Notes: generated from the sequence alone by a model not told the origin. A stretch of DNA of 64,000 nucleotides from Gammaproteobacteria bacterium (GCA_018828385.1 JAHJVE010000014.1:1-64000), one strand, 5' to 3'; positions 39,065 through 47,727 are shown, counted from the stretch's first letter. Program-made: numbers and translations.

Positions 39065-40159
39065 ATGTCGGCTCAAGCTCCGGTTTCTGTTCTCTACCAC
39101 GCTGACTGCCTGGATGGATTTGGCGCCGCCTATGCTGCCTGGCACCATTTCGGCGATGCGGCCACCTATCGACCGATGCATCATGGCGAGTCTTGGGCGC
39201 TGGCCGACATAGCCGGCCATGCTGTTTTTATCCTTGATTTCTCGTTTCCGCCTGAATTTCTCGAAACGATGGCCGCCATCGCCTCCTCGGTCACCCAGAT
39301 TGACCATCATGTTTCGGCGCTGAAGGCGTGGGGCGACAAGTTGCAAGCGGGCGAAAACGGCCAGCGCAGTTACCAGCACCCAACGCTAGCCCTGCGCGTC
39401 ATGTTCGACCTGGATAAATCGGGTGCCCGGCTGGCGTGGGAGCATTTTCAACCTGACACGCCAACACCGCTGACGCTCCGGCACATCGAAGAGCAGGACA
39501 TGTGGCGTTTTACCCCAGGCACGCGTCCGTTCTGCCGCGCCTTGCGCCTGCTGCCTTTCGACTTCCCCGTCTGGCATCAGCTGTTGCTCGACACGCCGAA
39601 CGAACGCGCCCCTCGTTATCTCGAGATGCTCACCCAAGGGGGAGCCATCGAGCAGTTTTATCAGCAGGAAATCTCGCGGTTGGCGCAGAGCGCACTGCGC
39701 ATGCCGGCCCAACTGCGCGGCGAACCAGTCGATGCGTTGCAGGCTCAGCGCCACGGTCAAGCGATTATTACCGATGATGACCTGGCCTGGCTCGCCGCTC
39801 CCGGCATCGCCATCAACGCCAATGCGCTGTTCGCCTCGGAACTGGGCAACTCGCTGGCCGAGCAAAGCGGCAGCTTCGGTCTGATCTGGCAACTGTCGGG
39901 GGATGGCGAGGTAAAGGCTTCGCTGCGTTCGAAAGGGAAAGCCCTCGATGTTTCAGTGATCGCCACGCGTTACGGTGGCGGCGGCCATCCGAATGCGGCC
40001 GGCTTCCGGATGCCAGCCGAACAATTTTTCAGCGAAGTGCTGAAAATGGTGCCCAGGAAGGGACTCGAACCCCCACACCTTTCGGCGCCAGAACCTAAAT
40101 CTGGTGCGTCTACCAATTTCGCCACCTGGGCAGGCGGGGCGAATTCTAGCACCGACTGA
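39065..40159 (+). CDS. DHH/DHHA1-family phosphoesterase, 3' end antisense to tRNA-Leu
   Basis: A protein of 364 residues as read. HADCLDGFGAA (Asp14, Asp17), ILDFSF (Asp58) and QIDHH (80-82) are the DHH metal-binding motifs. GGGGHPNAAGF near residue 310 is the DHHA1 motif. Relatives hydrolyse short nucleic acids or dinucleotides; the substrate is not evident. The family fold ends near residue 325 (EVLKMV). The last 37 or so residues are antisense to tRNA-Leu (40047-40131) and look like read-through until a stop at 40157-40159. The real 3' end of a recognisable domain is therefore about 40050. Confidence 0.8.
   Translation: MSAQAPVSVLYHADCLDGFGAAYAAWHHFGDAATYRPMHHGESWALADIAGHAVFILDFSFPPEFLETMAAIASSVTQIDHHVSALKAWGDKLQAGENGQRSYQHPTLALRVMFDLDKSGARLAWEHFQPDTPTPLTLRHIEEQDMWRFTPGTRPFCRALRLLPFDFPVWHQLLLDTPNERAPRYLEMLTQGGAIEQFYQQEISRLAQSALRMPAQLRGEPVDALQAQRHGQAIITDDDLAWLAAPGIAINANALFASELGNSLAEQSGSFGLIWQLSGDGEVKASLRSKGKALDVSVIATRYGGGGHPNAAGFRMPAEQFFSEVLKMVPRKGLEPPHLSAPEPKSGASTNFATWAGGANSSTD
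40047..40131 (-). tRNA. tRNA-Leu (anticodon TAG)
   Basis: An 85-nt class II tRNA with a variable arm and encoded CCA. The acceptor stem is GCCCAGG/CCTGGGC and the anticodon stem CCAGA/TCTGG. The loop TTTAGGT gives TAG. It lies antisense within the 3' end of the DHH phosphoesterase reading frame. Confidence 0.94.
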
Positions 40160-40184
40160 GCCGCAATCTCCAGAGCAGACCACG

Positions 40185-40994
40185 ATGTCCGTTGATCATT
40201 ACGAAAACTTTCCTGTTGCTTCGCTGCTCGTGCCAGCCAAACTGCGCCGCCCGATTGAAGTAATTTACCGCTTTGCCCGCAGCGCTGACGACATTGCCGA
40301 CGAGGGCGACGCTTCGCCTGACGAGCGCCTGGCCGGGCTGAACGCTTACCGTGCCAAACTGGATCGCATCGCAGCCGGCAGCGTGCCGCAGACGCCGCTG
40401 TTCGTCGCCTTGGCCGATGTCATCGCCAAGCACGAACTGCCGATCCAGCTCTTCCGCGACCTGCTCGATGCCTTCGCGCAGGATGTCGTCAAAACGCGCT
40501 ACGTTGATTACCCGGAACTGCTCGACTACTGCCGCCGTTCGGCCAATCCGGTTGGCCGGCTGGTCCTGCATCTTTTCGGCCGCACCGAGCCGGAACACCT
40601 CGAACAATCCGACTGCATTTGCACCGCCTTGCAGCTAATCAACTTTTGGCAGGATGTTGCGGTCGACTGGAAAAAAGAGCGCATTTACATACCGCTGACC
40701 GACTTCCCGCACTTCCGCCTCAGTGAAGACGACATCGCCCACGGCCGTTGGTCGGCCAACTGGGCGGCGCTCATGGATTTCGAGATCGACCGGGCGATGG
40801 CGCTCATGAAGCGCGGCGCCCCGCTCGTCCATGCCCTGCCCGGCCGGCTCGGCTGGGAAATCCGGCTGACCATGCAGGGCGGGTTGCGCATTCTTGAACG
40901 CATCCGGCAGGTGCGCGGCGATGTTTTCACGCGCCGGCCGAAGCTCGGCAAATGGGACTGGCTCGTTCTGGCTGGTCGATCCATTAGAATGTGA
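40185..40994 (+). CDS. hpnC: Hydroxysqualene synthase HpnC
   Basis: A 269-residue trans-isoprenyl/squalene-synthase-fold protein. The first Asp-rich motif is DDIADE at residues 35-40 and the second DVAVD at 157-161, in NFWQDVAVDWKKERIYIP. HpnC converts presqualene diphosphate to hydroxysqualene in the three-enzyme bacterial route to squalene for hopanoids. The start is the ATG at 40185; the upstream in-frame extension runs into the tRNA-Leu region. It is followed after 4 bp by hpnD. Confidence 0.93.
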   Translation: MSVDHYENFPVASLLVPAKLRRPIEVIYRFARSADDIADEGDASPDERLAGLNAYRAKLDRIAAGSVPQTPLFVALADVIAKHELPIQLFRDLLDAFAQDVVKTRYVDYPELLDYCRRSANPVGRLVLHLFGRTEPEHLEQSDCICTALQLINFWQDVAVDWKKERIYIPLTDFPHFRLSEDDIAHGRWSANWAALMDFEIDRAMALMKRGAPLVHALPGRLGWEIRLTMQGGLRILERIRQVRGDVFTRRPKLGKWDWLVLAGRSIRM

Positions 40995-40998
40995 CCCC

Positions 40999-41832
40999 AT
41001 GAATCCAGACCAATACTGCCAGGAGAAGTGCGCCAAAAGCGGCTCCTCCTTCTACTACAGCTTCCTGTTCCTACCCTTGCCACGCCGGCGCGCCATCATG
41101 GCGCTCTACGCCTTCTGCCGCGAAGTCGATGATGTCGTCGATGAATGCAACGACGTTGCCATCGCCTCGACCAAGCTCGCCTGGTGGCGCCAGGAAATCG
41201 AACGCGTCGCCGAAGGCCAGCCGCAGCATCCGGTCGGACAGGCACTGGCCGGGCTCGACAAGAGCATCAATTTGCCGAAAGAGCAGTTGCTCGAAATCAT
41301 CGATGGCATGGAGATGGACCTCACGCAGTCGCGCTTTCTCGACTTCAAGGGCCTGTCGCTCTACTGCTACCGGGTGGCCAGCGTCGTCGGTCTGCTCGCC
41401 GCTGAAATCTTCGGCTACACCGACCGCCAGACGCAAAAATACGCCCACGATCTGGGCATGGCTTTCCAGCTCACCAACATCATTCGCGACATTGGCGAGG
41501 ATGCCCGACGCGGCCGGATCTACATTCCGATGGACGAACTCAAGCAGTTCAACGTGCCGGCTGCCGACATCCTGAACGGCAAGTATTCGGACAACTTCAC
41601 GGCCCTCATGCAATTCCAGTACGAGCGCGCCGAGAAGTACTACGAGCAGGCTTTTGCCCAATTGCCGGCCGTCGACCGCAAGAGTCAGCGCCCCGGCCTG
41701 ATCATGGCGGCGATCTATCGCACGGTGCTCGACGAAATCAAGCGCGAGAATTTCCAGGTACTTCACCAGCGCATTTCGCTGCCGCCGACGCGCAAGCTGT
41801 GGCTGGCCGCCAAGACCTGGATCAAGGGCTGA
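40999..41832 (+). CDS. hpnD: Presqualene diphosphate synthase HpnD
   Basis: A 277-residue squalene/phytoene-synthase-family protein with DDVVDE at residues 44-49 and DIGED at 164-168 (TNIIRDIGEDARRGRIYIP), the two Mg-diphosphate motifs. It condenses two farnesyl diphosphates to presqualene diphosphate. The ATG at 40999 gives the usual N-terminus (CQEKCAKSGSSFYYSFLFLP). It lies between hpnC and hpnE with gaps of 4 bp on each side. Confidence 0.94.
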   Translation: MNPDQYCQEKCAKSGSSFYYSFLFLPLPRRRAIMALYAFCREVDDVVDECNDVAIASTKLAWWRQEIERVAEGQPQHPVGQALAGLDKSINLPKEQLLEIIDGMEMDLTQSRFLDFKGLSLYCYRVASVVGLLAAEIFGYTDRQTQKYAHDLGMAFQLTNIIRDIGEDARRGRIYIPMDELKQFNVPAADILNGKYSDNFTALMQFQYERAEKYYEQAFAQLPAVDRKSQRPGLIMAAIYRTVLDEIKRENFQVLHQRISLPPTRKLWLAAKTWIKG

Positions 41833-41836
41833 TCCC

Positions 41837-43057
41837 TTGAAAATTGCCGTCATCGGTGGCGGCTGGGCGGGTATTGCCGCCGCTGTCGAACTGACCGCAG
41901 CCGGCGCTCAAACCACGCTATTCGAAGCCGGCCGCGTGCTCGGCGGCCGGGCGCGGGGCGTCGAGATTGATGGCCGCCAACTCGACAACGGCCAGCACAT
42001 CCTGCTCGGTGCCTACCGCGACACGCTGGCACTGATGCGCCAGGTCGGCGCCGATCCCGATCAACTCTTCGACCGCCGCCCATTGCAGGTCATCGACAAC
42101 ACCGGCTTTCGCCTCGCCCTGCCCCGCCTGCCGGCGCCACTCAATGTTGCTTGGGGCCTGCTCAGCGCCAGCGGCGTCGGCATCGGGGAAAAGCTGCGAA
42201 CGGCGCTCTGGATGGATGGCATCAAGCGCCGGGGTTTCAAATTGCCCGGCGAAACGACAGTGGCCGAATGGCTGGACGCCGCTGGCCAAACCGGCGCGCT
42301 GCGCCGCCACCTCTGGGAACCGCTCTGCCTCGCCGCTCTCAACCTGCCGGCCGAGCGCGCTTCGGCACAGTTGTTCGCCAATGTTCTGCGTGACAGCCTG
42401 GGCAGTTCGCGCCGCGAAGATACCGATCTGCTGCTGCCTCGCGTCGATCTCGGCCGACTGCTGCCGGAACCGGCCGGACAATGGCTGCAGGCGCACGGCG
42501 CGCAAATCCGGCTGGGCGCCCGTGTCAGTCAGATCACGGAAGCTGAAAACGGCATCGCCATTGACGGCGAAGCCTTCGCCGCCGCCATCATCGCCACCGC
42601 GCCGCAGCATGTCGGCGCCCTATGGCCGGCGGCGGCCACGGATTACGCCTACGAGCCGATTGCTACGGTCTACCGGAATTTTGTGCCAAAAATGAAATCG
42701 CCTTTCCCGCTCAGCAACCACCTCGGTGGCCATTGCCAGTGGGTTGTTGACCGTGGTCAAGCTGTGCTGGCATGCGTCTTGAGCGGACACGGCGACTGGG
42801 AAAAACTCGACGACGCTGCACTGGCCGCCGCCCTCGACGAAGAACTCGGGCTGGCAACCCCGACCGGCTGGCACAAGGTCATCCGCGAAAAACGCGCCAC
42901 TTTCTCGGCCGTTCCCGGCTTGCATCGCCCGGATTTCAAAACCTCGAATCCGCGCCTTTTCCTGGCCGGCGACTACACCTGGGCCGACTACCCGGCGACG
43001 CTCGAAGGCGCCGTGCGCAGCGGATTGCGGGCGGCACGCCAGGTCGTCAGGGGCTGA
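41837..43057 (+). CDS. hpnE: Squalene-forming FAD-dependent desaturase/reductase HpnE
   Basis: A 406-residue flavoprotein. The N-terminal Rossmann motif is VIGGGWAGIAAAVEL, and the C-terminal FAD-binding block LFLAGDYTWADYPATLEGAVRSG is typical of the family. It reduces hydroxysqualene to squalene. The start is a TTG four bases after hpnD, with no nearby ATG that keeps the GGGWAG motif. DNA at 42663-42702 (residues about 276-289, TVYRNFVPKMKSP) matches the dispersed repeat and is locally AT-rich, yet the protein length seems normal. No shc cyclase gene is in the window. Confidence 0.92.
   Translation: MKIAVIGGGWAGIAAAVELTAAGAQTTLFEAGRVLGGRARGVEIDGRQLDNGQHILLGAYRDTLALMRQVGADPDQLFDRRPLQVIDNTGFRLALPRLPAPLNVAWGLLSASGVGIGEKLRTALWMDGIKRRGFKLPGETTVAEWLDAAGQTGALRRHLWEPLCLAALNLPAERASAQLFANVLRDSLGSSRREDTDLLLPRVDLGRLLPEPAGQWLQAHGAQIRLGARVSQITEAENGIAIDGEAFAAAIIATAPQHVGALWPAAATDYAYEPIATVYRNFVPKMKSPFPLSNHLGGHCQWVVDRGQAVLACVLSGHGDWEKLDDAALAAALDEELGLATPTGWHKVIREKRATFSAVPGLHRPDFKTSNPRLFLAGDYTWADYPATLEGAVRSGLRAARQVVRG
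42663..42702 (+). repeat. Dispersed repeat copy inside hpnE
   Basis: It starts CTACGGTCTACCGGAA, and the second half GCCAAAAATGAAATCG is identical to the copy at 61140. About 30 of 36 aligned positions agree; the differences sit mainly in a TTTT versus AAAA run in the middle. It is read in frame within hpnE. Confidence 0.65.
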
Positions 43058-43079
43058 CGTCGGGGCGATCCGCGATCCT

Positions 43080-43114
43080 CACGGTCAACCGGAAATAAGA
43101 GCCAAAATCAAAAA
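43080..43114 (+). repeat. Dispersed repeat copy between hpnE and the peptidase gene
   Basis: It starts CACGGTCAACCGGAAATAA and continues with GCCAAAATCAAAA. It sits in the 73-bp gap between convergent genes. Confidence 0.75.
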
Positions 43115-43130
43115 GAAGCAGCACAGATTT

Positions 43131-44084
43131 TCAGGGCGCGAATCGCCCAAGCGCGGCAAAGGATTCGACCAAACCCAAGGTCGCCGCCCGCATGGCCGGG
43201 GCGTAAGGATCGTGGCCGACGCCCTCGACCAGGCTGCACCCGGCATTCGGCAGTTTGGCCAGCAACGCGGCCGTCGCTCTGGCCGGACAAACGTCGTCAG
43301 CCAGGCCCTGCAGAATGTGAATCGGCGCCGCCAGCGCGGCGATACGCTCGGCGGCCGCCAGCACGCCCCCTTCCGCAATGAAGCAGGCGTGGTGGAAATA
43401 GTGCAATTGCAGGCGATAGCGCGCCTGCAACACATCGATCTCGGCCAGACTCAAGGCGCGGCTCGGCGTCCCGGCCAGGGCGCATTCCCAGACATGCCAG
43501 GCGCTAACGTGGGCGGCTGATGGTGACTGGAAGCACGCTTCCAGCCAGCGCAGCATGGCGCCCGGTACTTCCGGCGCACCGAGCGCCGCCCAGCCTTGCC
43601 ACGCTTCGGGATGGTGCTGGCGGGCGCCGCCAAAGAACCAGTCGAGATCAGTCGCCCGCGCCAGGAAAGGGTTGCGCAGCAGCAGGCCACTGAGTTGCCC
43701 GGGATGCGCCGCTGCATACAAAATACCGAGCGTGGCGCCCCACGAACCGCCCATGACCAGCCAGCGGTCAATTCCCAGATGCCGGCGCAAAACCTCGATG
43801 TCGTCGATCAGCGCCGGCGTCGTGTTTTCATCGCAGCCACCGGCCGGCCGGCTTTTACCGGCGCCGCGCTGGTCGAGCAGGATGGCGCGATACACAGCGG
43901 GATCGAAGAAACCGGCCATCAGCGGCGAACAGCCGGAACCGGGGCCGCCGTGCAGGATCAGAACCGGGATCCCGGTCGGCACGCCACGCTGCTCATAGTA
44001 AAGACGATGGCCGCCGGAGACCGGCAGCAGGCCGCAATCGAACGGCGGCGACGGGGAATGCAAAGCGGAGGAGGCGGCAGACAT
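43131..44084 (-). CDS. pip: Proline iminopeptidase-like alpha/beta hydrolase
   Basis: A protein of about 317 residues. The oxyanion block HGGPGSG is followed by DQRGAGKSRP, the nucleophile elbow GGSWGATL, and the late catalytic Asp and His (GLADDVCP, GVGHDPY). These match the S33 family, which removes N-terminal proline from peptides. Several start codons are possible (ATG at 44102, 44093 or 44084; no clear ribosome-binding site); 44084 is used here. It is divergent from pqqA across a palindrome-rich 200-bp region. Confidence 0.82.
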   Translation of the reverse strand: MSAASSALHSPSPPFDCGLLPVSGGHRLYYEQRGVPTGIPVLILHGGPGSGCSPLMAGFFDPAVYRAILLDQRGAGKSRPAGGCDENTTPALIDDIEVLRRHLGIDRWLVMGGSWGATLGILYAAAHPGQLSGLLLRNPFLARATDLDWFFGGARQHHPEAWQGWAALGAPEVPGAMLRWLEACFQSPSAAHVSAWHVWECALAGTPSRALSLAEIDVLQARYRLQLHYFHHACFIAEGGVLAAAERIAALAAPIHILQGLADDVCPARATAALLAKLPNAGCSLVEGVGHDPYAPAMRAATLGLVESFAALGRFAP

Positions 44085-44135
44085 GCCGGCCATTCTAATC
44101 ATCACCAACGGCCGTCAAACGGGCGTGACCCGAAT

Positions 44136-44167
44136 CTCATGAAAATCATGAGGGCGAATTCATGAAT
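44136..44167. promoter_or_regulatory. Pair of ATG-centred palindromes between pip and pqqA
   Basis: CTCATGAAAATCATGAG (44136-44152) has perfect 7-bp arms. ATTCATGAAT (44158-44167) is a perfect 10-bp palindrome six bases further on. The placement in a divergent promoter region suggests operators. Confidence 0.4.
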
Positions 44168-44211
44168 CCAGCGGGGCGCCAAGTCGGCCCCCTTGCGATA
44201 GTTCAATCCAG

Positions 44212-44237
44212 TCCGCCGTTTCACTGAATACGGCGGA
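44212..44237 (+). promoter_or_regulatory. Inverted repeat in the pqqA leader
   Basis: TCCGCCGT (44212-44219) and ACGGCGGA (44230-44237) form an 8-bp stem with a 10-base loop, about 50 bp before the pqqA start. It could be an RNA hairpin in the leader or a protein site. Confidence 0.35.
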
Positions 44238-44289
44238 CAACCGGTGGCAGACGCCGCCGGACGTTCAATCCATAACGGAGACTATCGAA

Positions 44290-44364
44290 ATGAAATGGGA
44301 AACCCCGACCGCTTGTGACTTCCGCTTCGGCTTCGAAATCACGATGTACATCGCCGCCCGCTAA
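44290..44364 (+). CDS. pqqA: PQQ precursor peptide PqqA
   Basis: A 24-residue peptide beginning MKWETPTACDFRFGFE. It contains the Glu16 and Tyr20 pair (E-x3-Y) that PqqE cross-links and that become pyrroloquinoline quinone. The ribosome-binding site CGGAG lies nine bases upstream. It is the first gene of pqqABCDE, 52 bp before pqqB. It is far more abundant than the other products in known systems; the hairpin in its leader might relate to that. Confidence 0.95.
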   Translation: MKWETPTACDFRFGFEITMYIAAR

Positions 44365-44416
44365 GGGATGCGCCGTCATCGCGGCTTTGGCCGGGATGAC
44401 GGTTCCAAAAACAATC

Positions 44417-45337
44417 ATGAAACTCATCATTCTCGGCGCCTCCGCCGGTGGCGGCTTCCCGCAGTGGAACTGCAATTGCCGCAATTGCGCCGGCCTGCGC
44501 GACGGCAGCGTCCGCGCCAAACCGCGCACCCAGTCATCGATCTGCGTCGGCACCGACGACGGCCACGACTGGGCCCTGCTCAATGCCTCGCCCGACGTCC
44601 TGCAACAGATCAAGGCCACCCCCGAACTGCAGCCCAACCGCGCCCTGCGCGACACCGGCATCGGCGGCATCCTCCTCGTTGACGGCCAGATCGACCACGC
44701 CACCGGCCTCTTCATGCTGCGCGAGCAGAAGGCCAAGATGCCCTTGTGGTGTGCCGAGCCGGTCTACGAAGACCTGACCACCGGCAACCCGGTGCTCAAG
44801 GTGCTGGAACACTATTGCGGCGTCGACCGCCACGACATCCCGCTCGACGGCACGCCCTTCGCCATGCCCAAGGTGGCCGGCCTCGAATTCTCCGTGCTGC
44901 CGCTGTCCAGCAAGGCGGCGCCCTACTCGCCGCATCGCGAGGCCTCGGTGGACGGCGACAACGTCGGCGTCAGCATCACTGACCAGCGCAGCGGCCGCAA
45001 ACTTTTCTACGCCCCCGGCCTCGGCGCCCGCACGCCGGAAGTCTTCGCCCGCATGGTCGAAGCCGATTGCGTGATGGTCGACGGCACCTTCTGGACGGAC
45101 GACGAAATGATCGTCGCCGGCCTGTCCACCAAGACCGCCCGCGACATCGGCCACCTGCCGCAATCCGGCCCCGGCGGCATGATGGACTGGCTGGATGAGC
45201 TGCCGAAACACGTGCGCAAGATCCTCATCCACATCAACAACACCAATCCCATCCTCGACGAAAACTCGCCGCAGCGGGCCGAACTGACCCGGCGCGGCAT
45301 CGAAGTCGCCGAAGACGGCACCCGCATCACCATCTAA
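44417..45337 (+). CDS. pqqB: PqqB, metallo-beta-lactamase-fold PQQ biosynthesis protein
   Basis: A 306-residue protein starting KLIILGASAGGGFPQWNCNC, the PqqB signature with a zinc-binding cysteine cluster. Later blocks ALLNASPDVLQQI, GQIDHATGLFMLRE and HINNTNPILDE place the metal ligands of the beta-lactamase fold. PqqB is proposed to hydroxylate the tyrosine of the cross-linked dipeptide. The ATG at 44417 is set by homology; 15 bp separate it from pqqC. Confidence 0.96.
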   Translation: MKLIILGASAGGGFPQWNCNCRNCAGLRDGSVRAKPRTQSSICVGTDDGHDWALLNASPDVLQQIKATPELQPNRALRDTGIGGILLVDGQIDHATGLFMLREQKAKMPLWCAEPVYEDLTTGNPVLKVLEHYCGVDRHDIPLDGTPFAMPKVAGLEFSVLPLSSKAAPYSPHREASVDGDNVGVSITDQRSGRKLFYAPGLGARTPEVFARMVEADCVMVDGTFWTDDEMIVAGLSTKTARDIGHLPQSGPGGMMDWLDELPKHVRKILIHINNTNPILDENSPQRAELTRRGIEVAEDGTRITI

Positions 45338-45352
45338 CAAAGAGAGACAGCC

Positions 45353-46144
45353 ATGATCCGAGCCGACATCCTTGCCGAATCCCACGACGCCGACGACGGC
45401 CGCCCGGCCTGGAGCCGCGAAGAGTTCGAAGCCCAGCTGCGCGAAAACGGCAAGGCCTACCACATCCACCATCCGTTCAACGTCATGCTCAACACCGGCC
45501 ACGCCACGCCCGAGCAGATTCGCGGCTGGGTGGCCAACCGTTACTACTACCAGATCGCCATTCCGGTGAAGGATGCGGCGATCATGGCCAACTGCCCGGA
45601 CCGCGAAGTGCGTCGCGGCTGGGTGCAGCGCATTCTCGACCATGACGGTTTCGAATACGGCCTGCCGAATGGCGAAAAAATGGTCGACGCCGGCGGCATC
45701 GAAGCCTGGATACGCCTCGGTGAAGCCGTCGGCCTGACCCGCGAGGAAATCGTCGACCTGCGCCACGTCCTGCCCGGTGTCCGCTTCGCCGTCGACGCTT
45801 ACATCAACTTCGCCCGTCGCGCCCCGTGGCAAGAGGCCGTCTGCTCGTCGCTAACCGAACTGTTCGCCCCGGTCATCCACCTGCAGCGCCTGGCCACCTG
45901 GCCCGGCCACTACCCGTGGATCGAATCGTCCGGCCTGCAGTATTTCCGCAACCGCACCAGCCAGGCGCCGCGCGACGTGATCCAGGGGCTCAATGTCACG
46001 CTCGACTACTTCCGCACCCGCGCCATGCAGGAACGCGCCGTGCAGATTCTCAAGTTCAAGCTCGACATCCTGTGGTCGATGAATGATGTCATGGGCCAGC
46101 ACTACGGCACCAATGGTGTCACCGCCGAACGGAAAGTCGCCTGA
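45353..46144 (+). CDS. pqqC: Pyrroloquinoline-quinone synthase PqqC
   Basis: A 263-residue heme-oxygenase-fold oxidase with [32 protein letters not shown] and [19 protein letters not shown], the conserved active-site blocks. It carries out the final ring closure and eight-electron oxidation to PQQ. The ribosome-binding site AAGAGAGA precedes the ATG. The stop overlaps pqqD by one base. Confidence 0.97.
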   Translation: MIRADILAESHDADDGRPAWSREEFEAQLRENGKAYHIHHPFNVMLNTGHATPEQIRGWVANRYYYQIAIPVKDAAIMANCPDREVRRGWVQRILDHDGFEYGLPNGEKMVDAGGIEAWIRLGEAVGLTREEIVDLRHVLPGVRFAVDAYINFARRAPWQEAVCSSLTELFAPVIHLQRLATWPGHYPWIESSGLQYFRNRTSQAPRDVIQGLNVTLDYFRTRAMQERAVQILKFKLDILWSMNDVMGQHYGTNGVTAERKVA

Positions 46145-46419
46145 TGGACGGTACGCCGCGCCTCGGCCACGGCTTCCGCTTTCAGTGGGAGCCGGCACAG
46201 GAATGCCATGTGCTGCTCTACCCGGAAGGCATGATCAAGCTCAACCAGAGCGGCGGCGAAATCCTCTCCCGCTGCGACGGCCAGCGCGACATCGCGGCCA
46301 TCGTCGCCGATCTTGAAGCCGCCTTTTCCGCCAGCGGCTTGCGCGGCGACGTCGAGGCCTTTCTCGCCATGGCCATCGAAAAACGCTGGCTGCGCCTCGA
46401 CACCGGAGCCAAGGCATGA
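46144..46419 (+). CDS. pqqD: PqqD, peptide chaperone
   Basis: A 91-residue RiPP-recognition-element protein (LGHGFRFQWEPAQECHVLLYPEGMIKLNQSGGEILSRCDG). It binds PqqA and presents it to PqqE. The ATG overlaps the last base of pqqC, and its stop overlaps pqqE (ATGA), so all three are translationally coupled. Confidence 0.95.
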   Translation: MDGTPRLGHGFRFQWEPAQECHVLLYPEGMIKLNQSGGEILSRCDGQRDIAAIVADLEAAFSASGLRGDVEAFLAMAIEKRWLRLDTGAKA

Positions 46420-47558
46420 ACGCCCCGGCCAAAATCGGCCCGCCGATGTGGCTGCTGGCCGAAGTCACCTACCGCTGCCCGCTGCATTGCGTGTTCTGCT
46501 ACAACCCGGTCGACTTCGCCAAACACGAAGTCGAACTGAGCACCGATGACTGGCTGCGCGTGCTGCGCGAAGGGCGCGAACTCGGCGCCGTGCAATGTGG
46601 TTTTTCCGGCGGCGAACCGCTGCTCCGCGACGATCTCGAGATACTCATCGGCGAAGCCCGCCAGCTCGGCTACTACACCAACCTGATCACCTCCGGCGTC
46701 GGCCTCACCGAAGCCCGCCTCGACGCCTTCAAGGCGGCCGGCCTCGATCACATCCAGCTCTCGTTCCAGGATTCGACCAAAGAGATCAACGATTTCCTGA
46801 CCCACACCCGCACCTTCGACCTCAAGCAAAAGGTCGGCGAAATGATCAAGGCGCGCGGCTGGCCGATGGTCATGAACGTCGTCATCCATCGCCTCAACAT
46901 CGACCACATCGGCCGCATCATCGAAATGGCCGACGCCCTCGGCGCCGAATACCTCGAACTGGCCAACGCCCAGTATTACTCGTGGGCACTGCTCAACCGC
47001 GACCAGCTCATGCCGTCACGCGAGCAACTACGCCGCGCCGAAGCCATCACCGACGAGTGGAAGGCCAAACTCGCCGAGCGCATGCGCATCCTCTTCGTCG
47101 TCCCCGACTACCACGAAGGCAAGCCGAAGAAATGCATGAATGGCTGGGGCAACGTTTTCCTGACCGTGACACCGGACGGTACGGCCCTGCCCTGCCACAC
47201 CGCCCGCATGCTGCCCGGCCTTGAATTTCCCAACGTCCGCGACAGCAGCCTGCACGACATCTGGCACGAATCCGAAGGCTTCAACCATTACCGCGGCACC
47301 GGCTGGATGAAACAGCCCTGCCGCGACTGCGACAAAAAAGAAGAAGACCTCGGCGGCTGCCGCTGCCAGGCCTACCTGCTCGCCGGCGACGCCGACGCCG
47401 CCGACCCCGTCTGCCCGAAAAGCCCGCACCACGACATCGTCACCGCCGCGCTGGAAAACGCCGAAAACCCGACACGCCAGGCACAACCACTGATTTTCCG
47501 TGATCCCAAGGAAAGCCGGCGGCTGAGCGAAACAGAAGCGCCATCACCGACCGCCTGA
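46416..47558 (+). CDS. pqqE: PqqE, radical SAM cross-linking enzyme
   Basis: A 380-residue protein. The radical SAM motif YRCPLHCVFCYNP (CxxxCxxC) is near residue 20, followed by FSGGEPLLRDD. The C-terminal SPASM cysteines are at ALPCHTA, PCRDCDKKEEDLGGCRC and DPVC. It forms the carbon-carbon bond between Glu16 and Tyr20 of PqqA. No PQQ-dependent dehydrogenase is encoded nearby. Confidence 0.97.
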   Translation: MNAPAKIGPPMWLLAEVTYRCPLHCVFCYNPVDFAKHEVELSTDDWLRVLREGRELGAVQCGFSGGEPLLRDDLEILIGEARQLGYYTNLITSGVGLTEARLDAFKAAGLDHIQLSFQDSTKEINDFLTHTRTFDLKQKVGEMIKARGWPMVMNVVIHRLNIDHIGRIIEMADALGAEYLELANAQYYSWALLNRDQLMPSREQLRRAEAITDEWKAKLAERMRILFVVPDYHEGKPKKCMNGWGNVFLTVTPDGTALPCHTARMLPGLEFPNVRDSSLHDIWHESEGFNHYRGTGWMKQPCRDCDKKEEDLGGCRCQAYLLAGDADAADPVCPKSPHHDIVTAALENAENPTRQAQPLIFRDPKESRRLSETEAPSPTA

Positions 47559-47577
47559 CAAGTCTCACAGCCATTCC

Positions 47578-47641
47578 CACGGTGAACCGGAAAAAAATGG
47601 CGAAATTCGAAATGGCTATTTTTCGGATTGCGACCGTGAGG
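47578..47641 (+). repeat. Palindromic double copy of the dispersed repeat after pqqE
   Basis: The left part starts CACGGTGAACCGGAAAAAAA. The right part, read on the minus strand, starts CACGGTCGCAATCCGAAAAA. Together they form an imperfect palindrome of about 64 bp, 20 bp after pqqE, which could also act as a transcript-end hairpin. Confidence 0.7.
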
Positions 47642-47727
47642 GCGTATTTGTCACCCAAAGCCAGTGCTTTGGCGGACTCGCAAGGGTGAGAAATAAAGAC
47701 TGCTTCGTGCCCGAAGCGGTCAAAGCA

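Noticed and set aside
40104..40184. Longer HpnC reading with 27 extra N-terminal residues
   Set aside because: The extension overlaps the 5' part of tRNA-Leu and has no similarity to the family; the ATG at 40185 gives the standard N-terminus.
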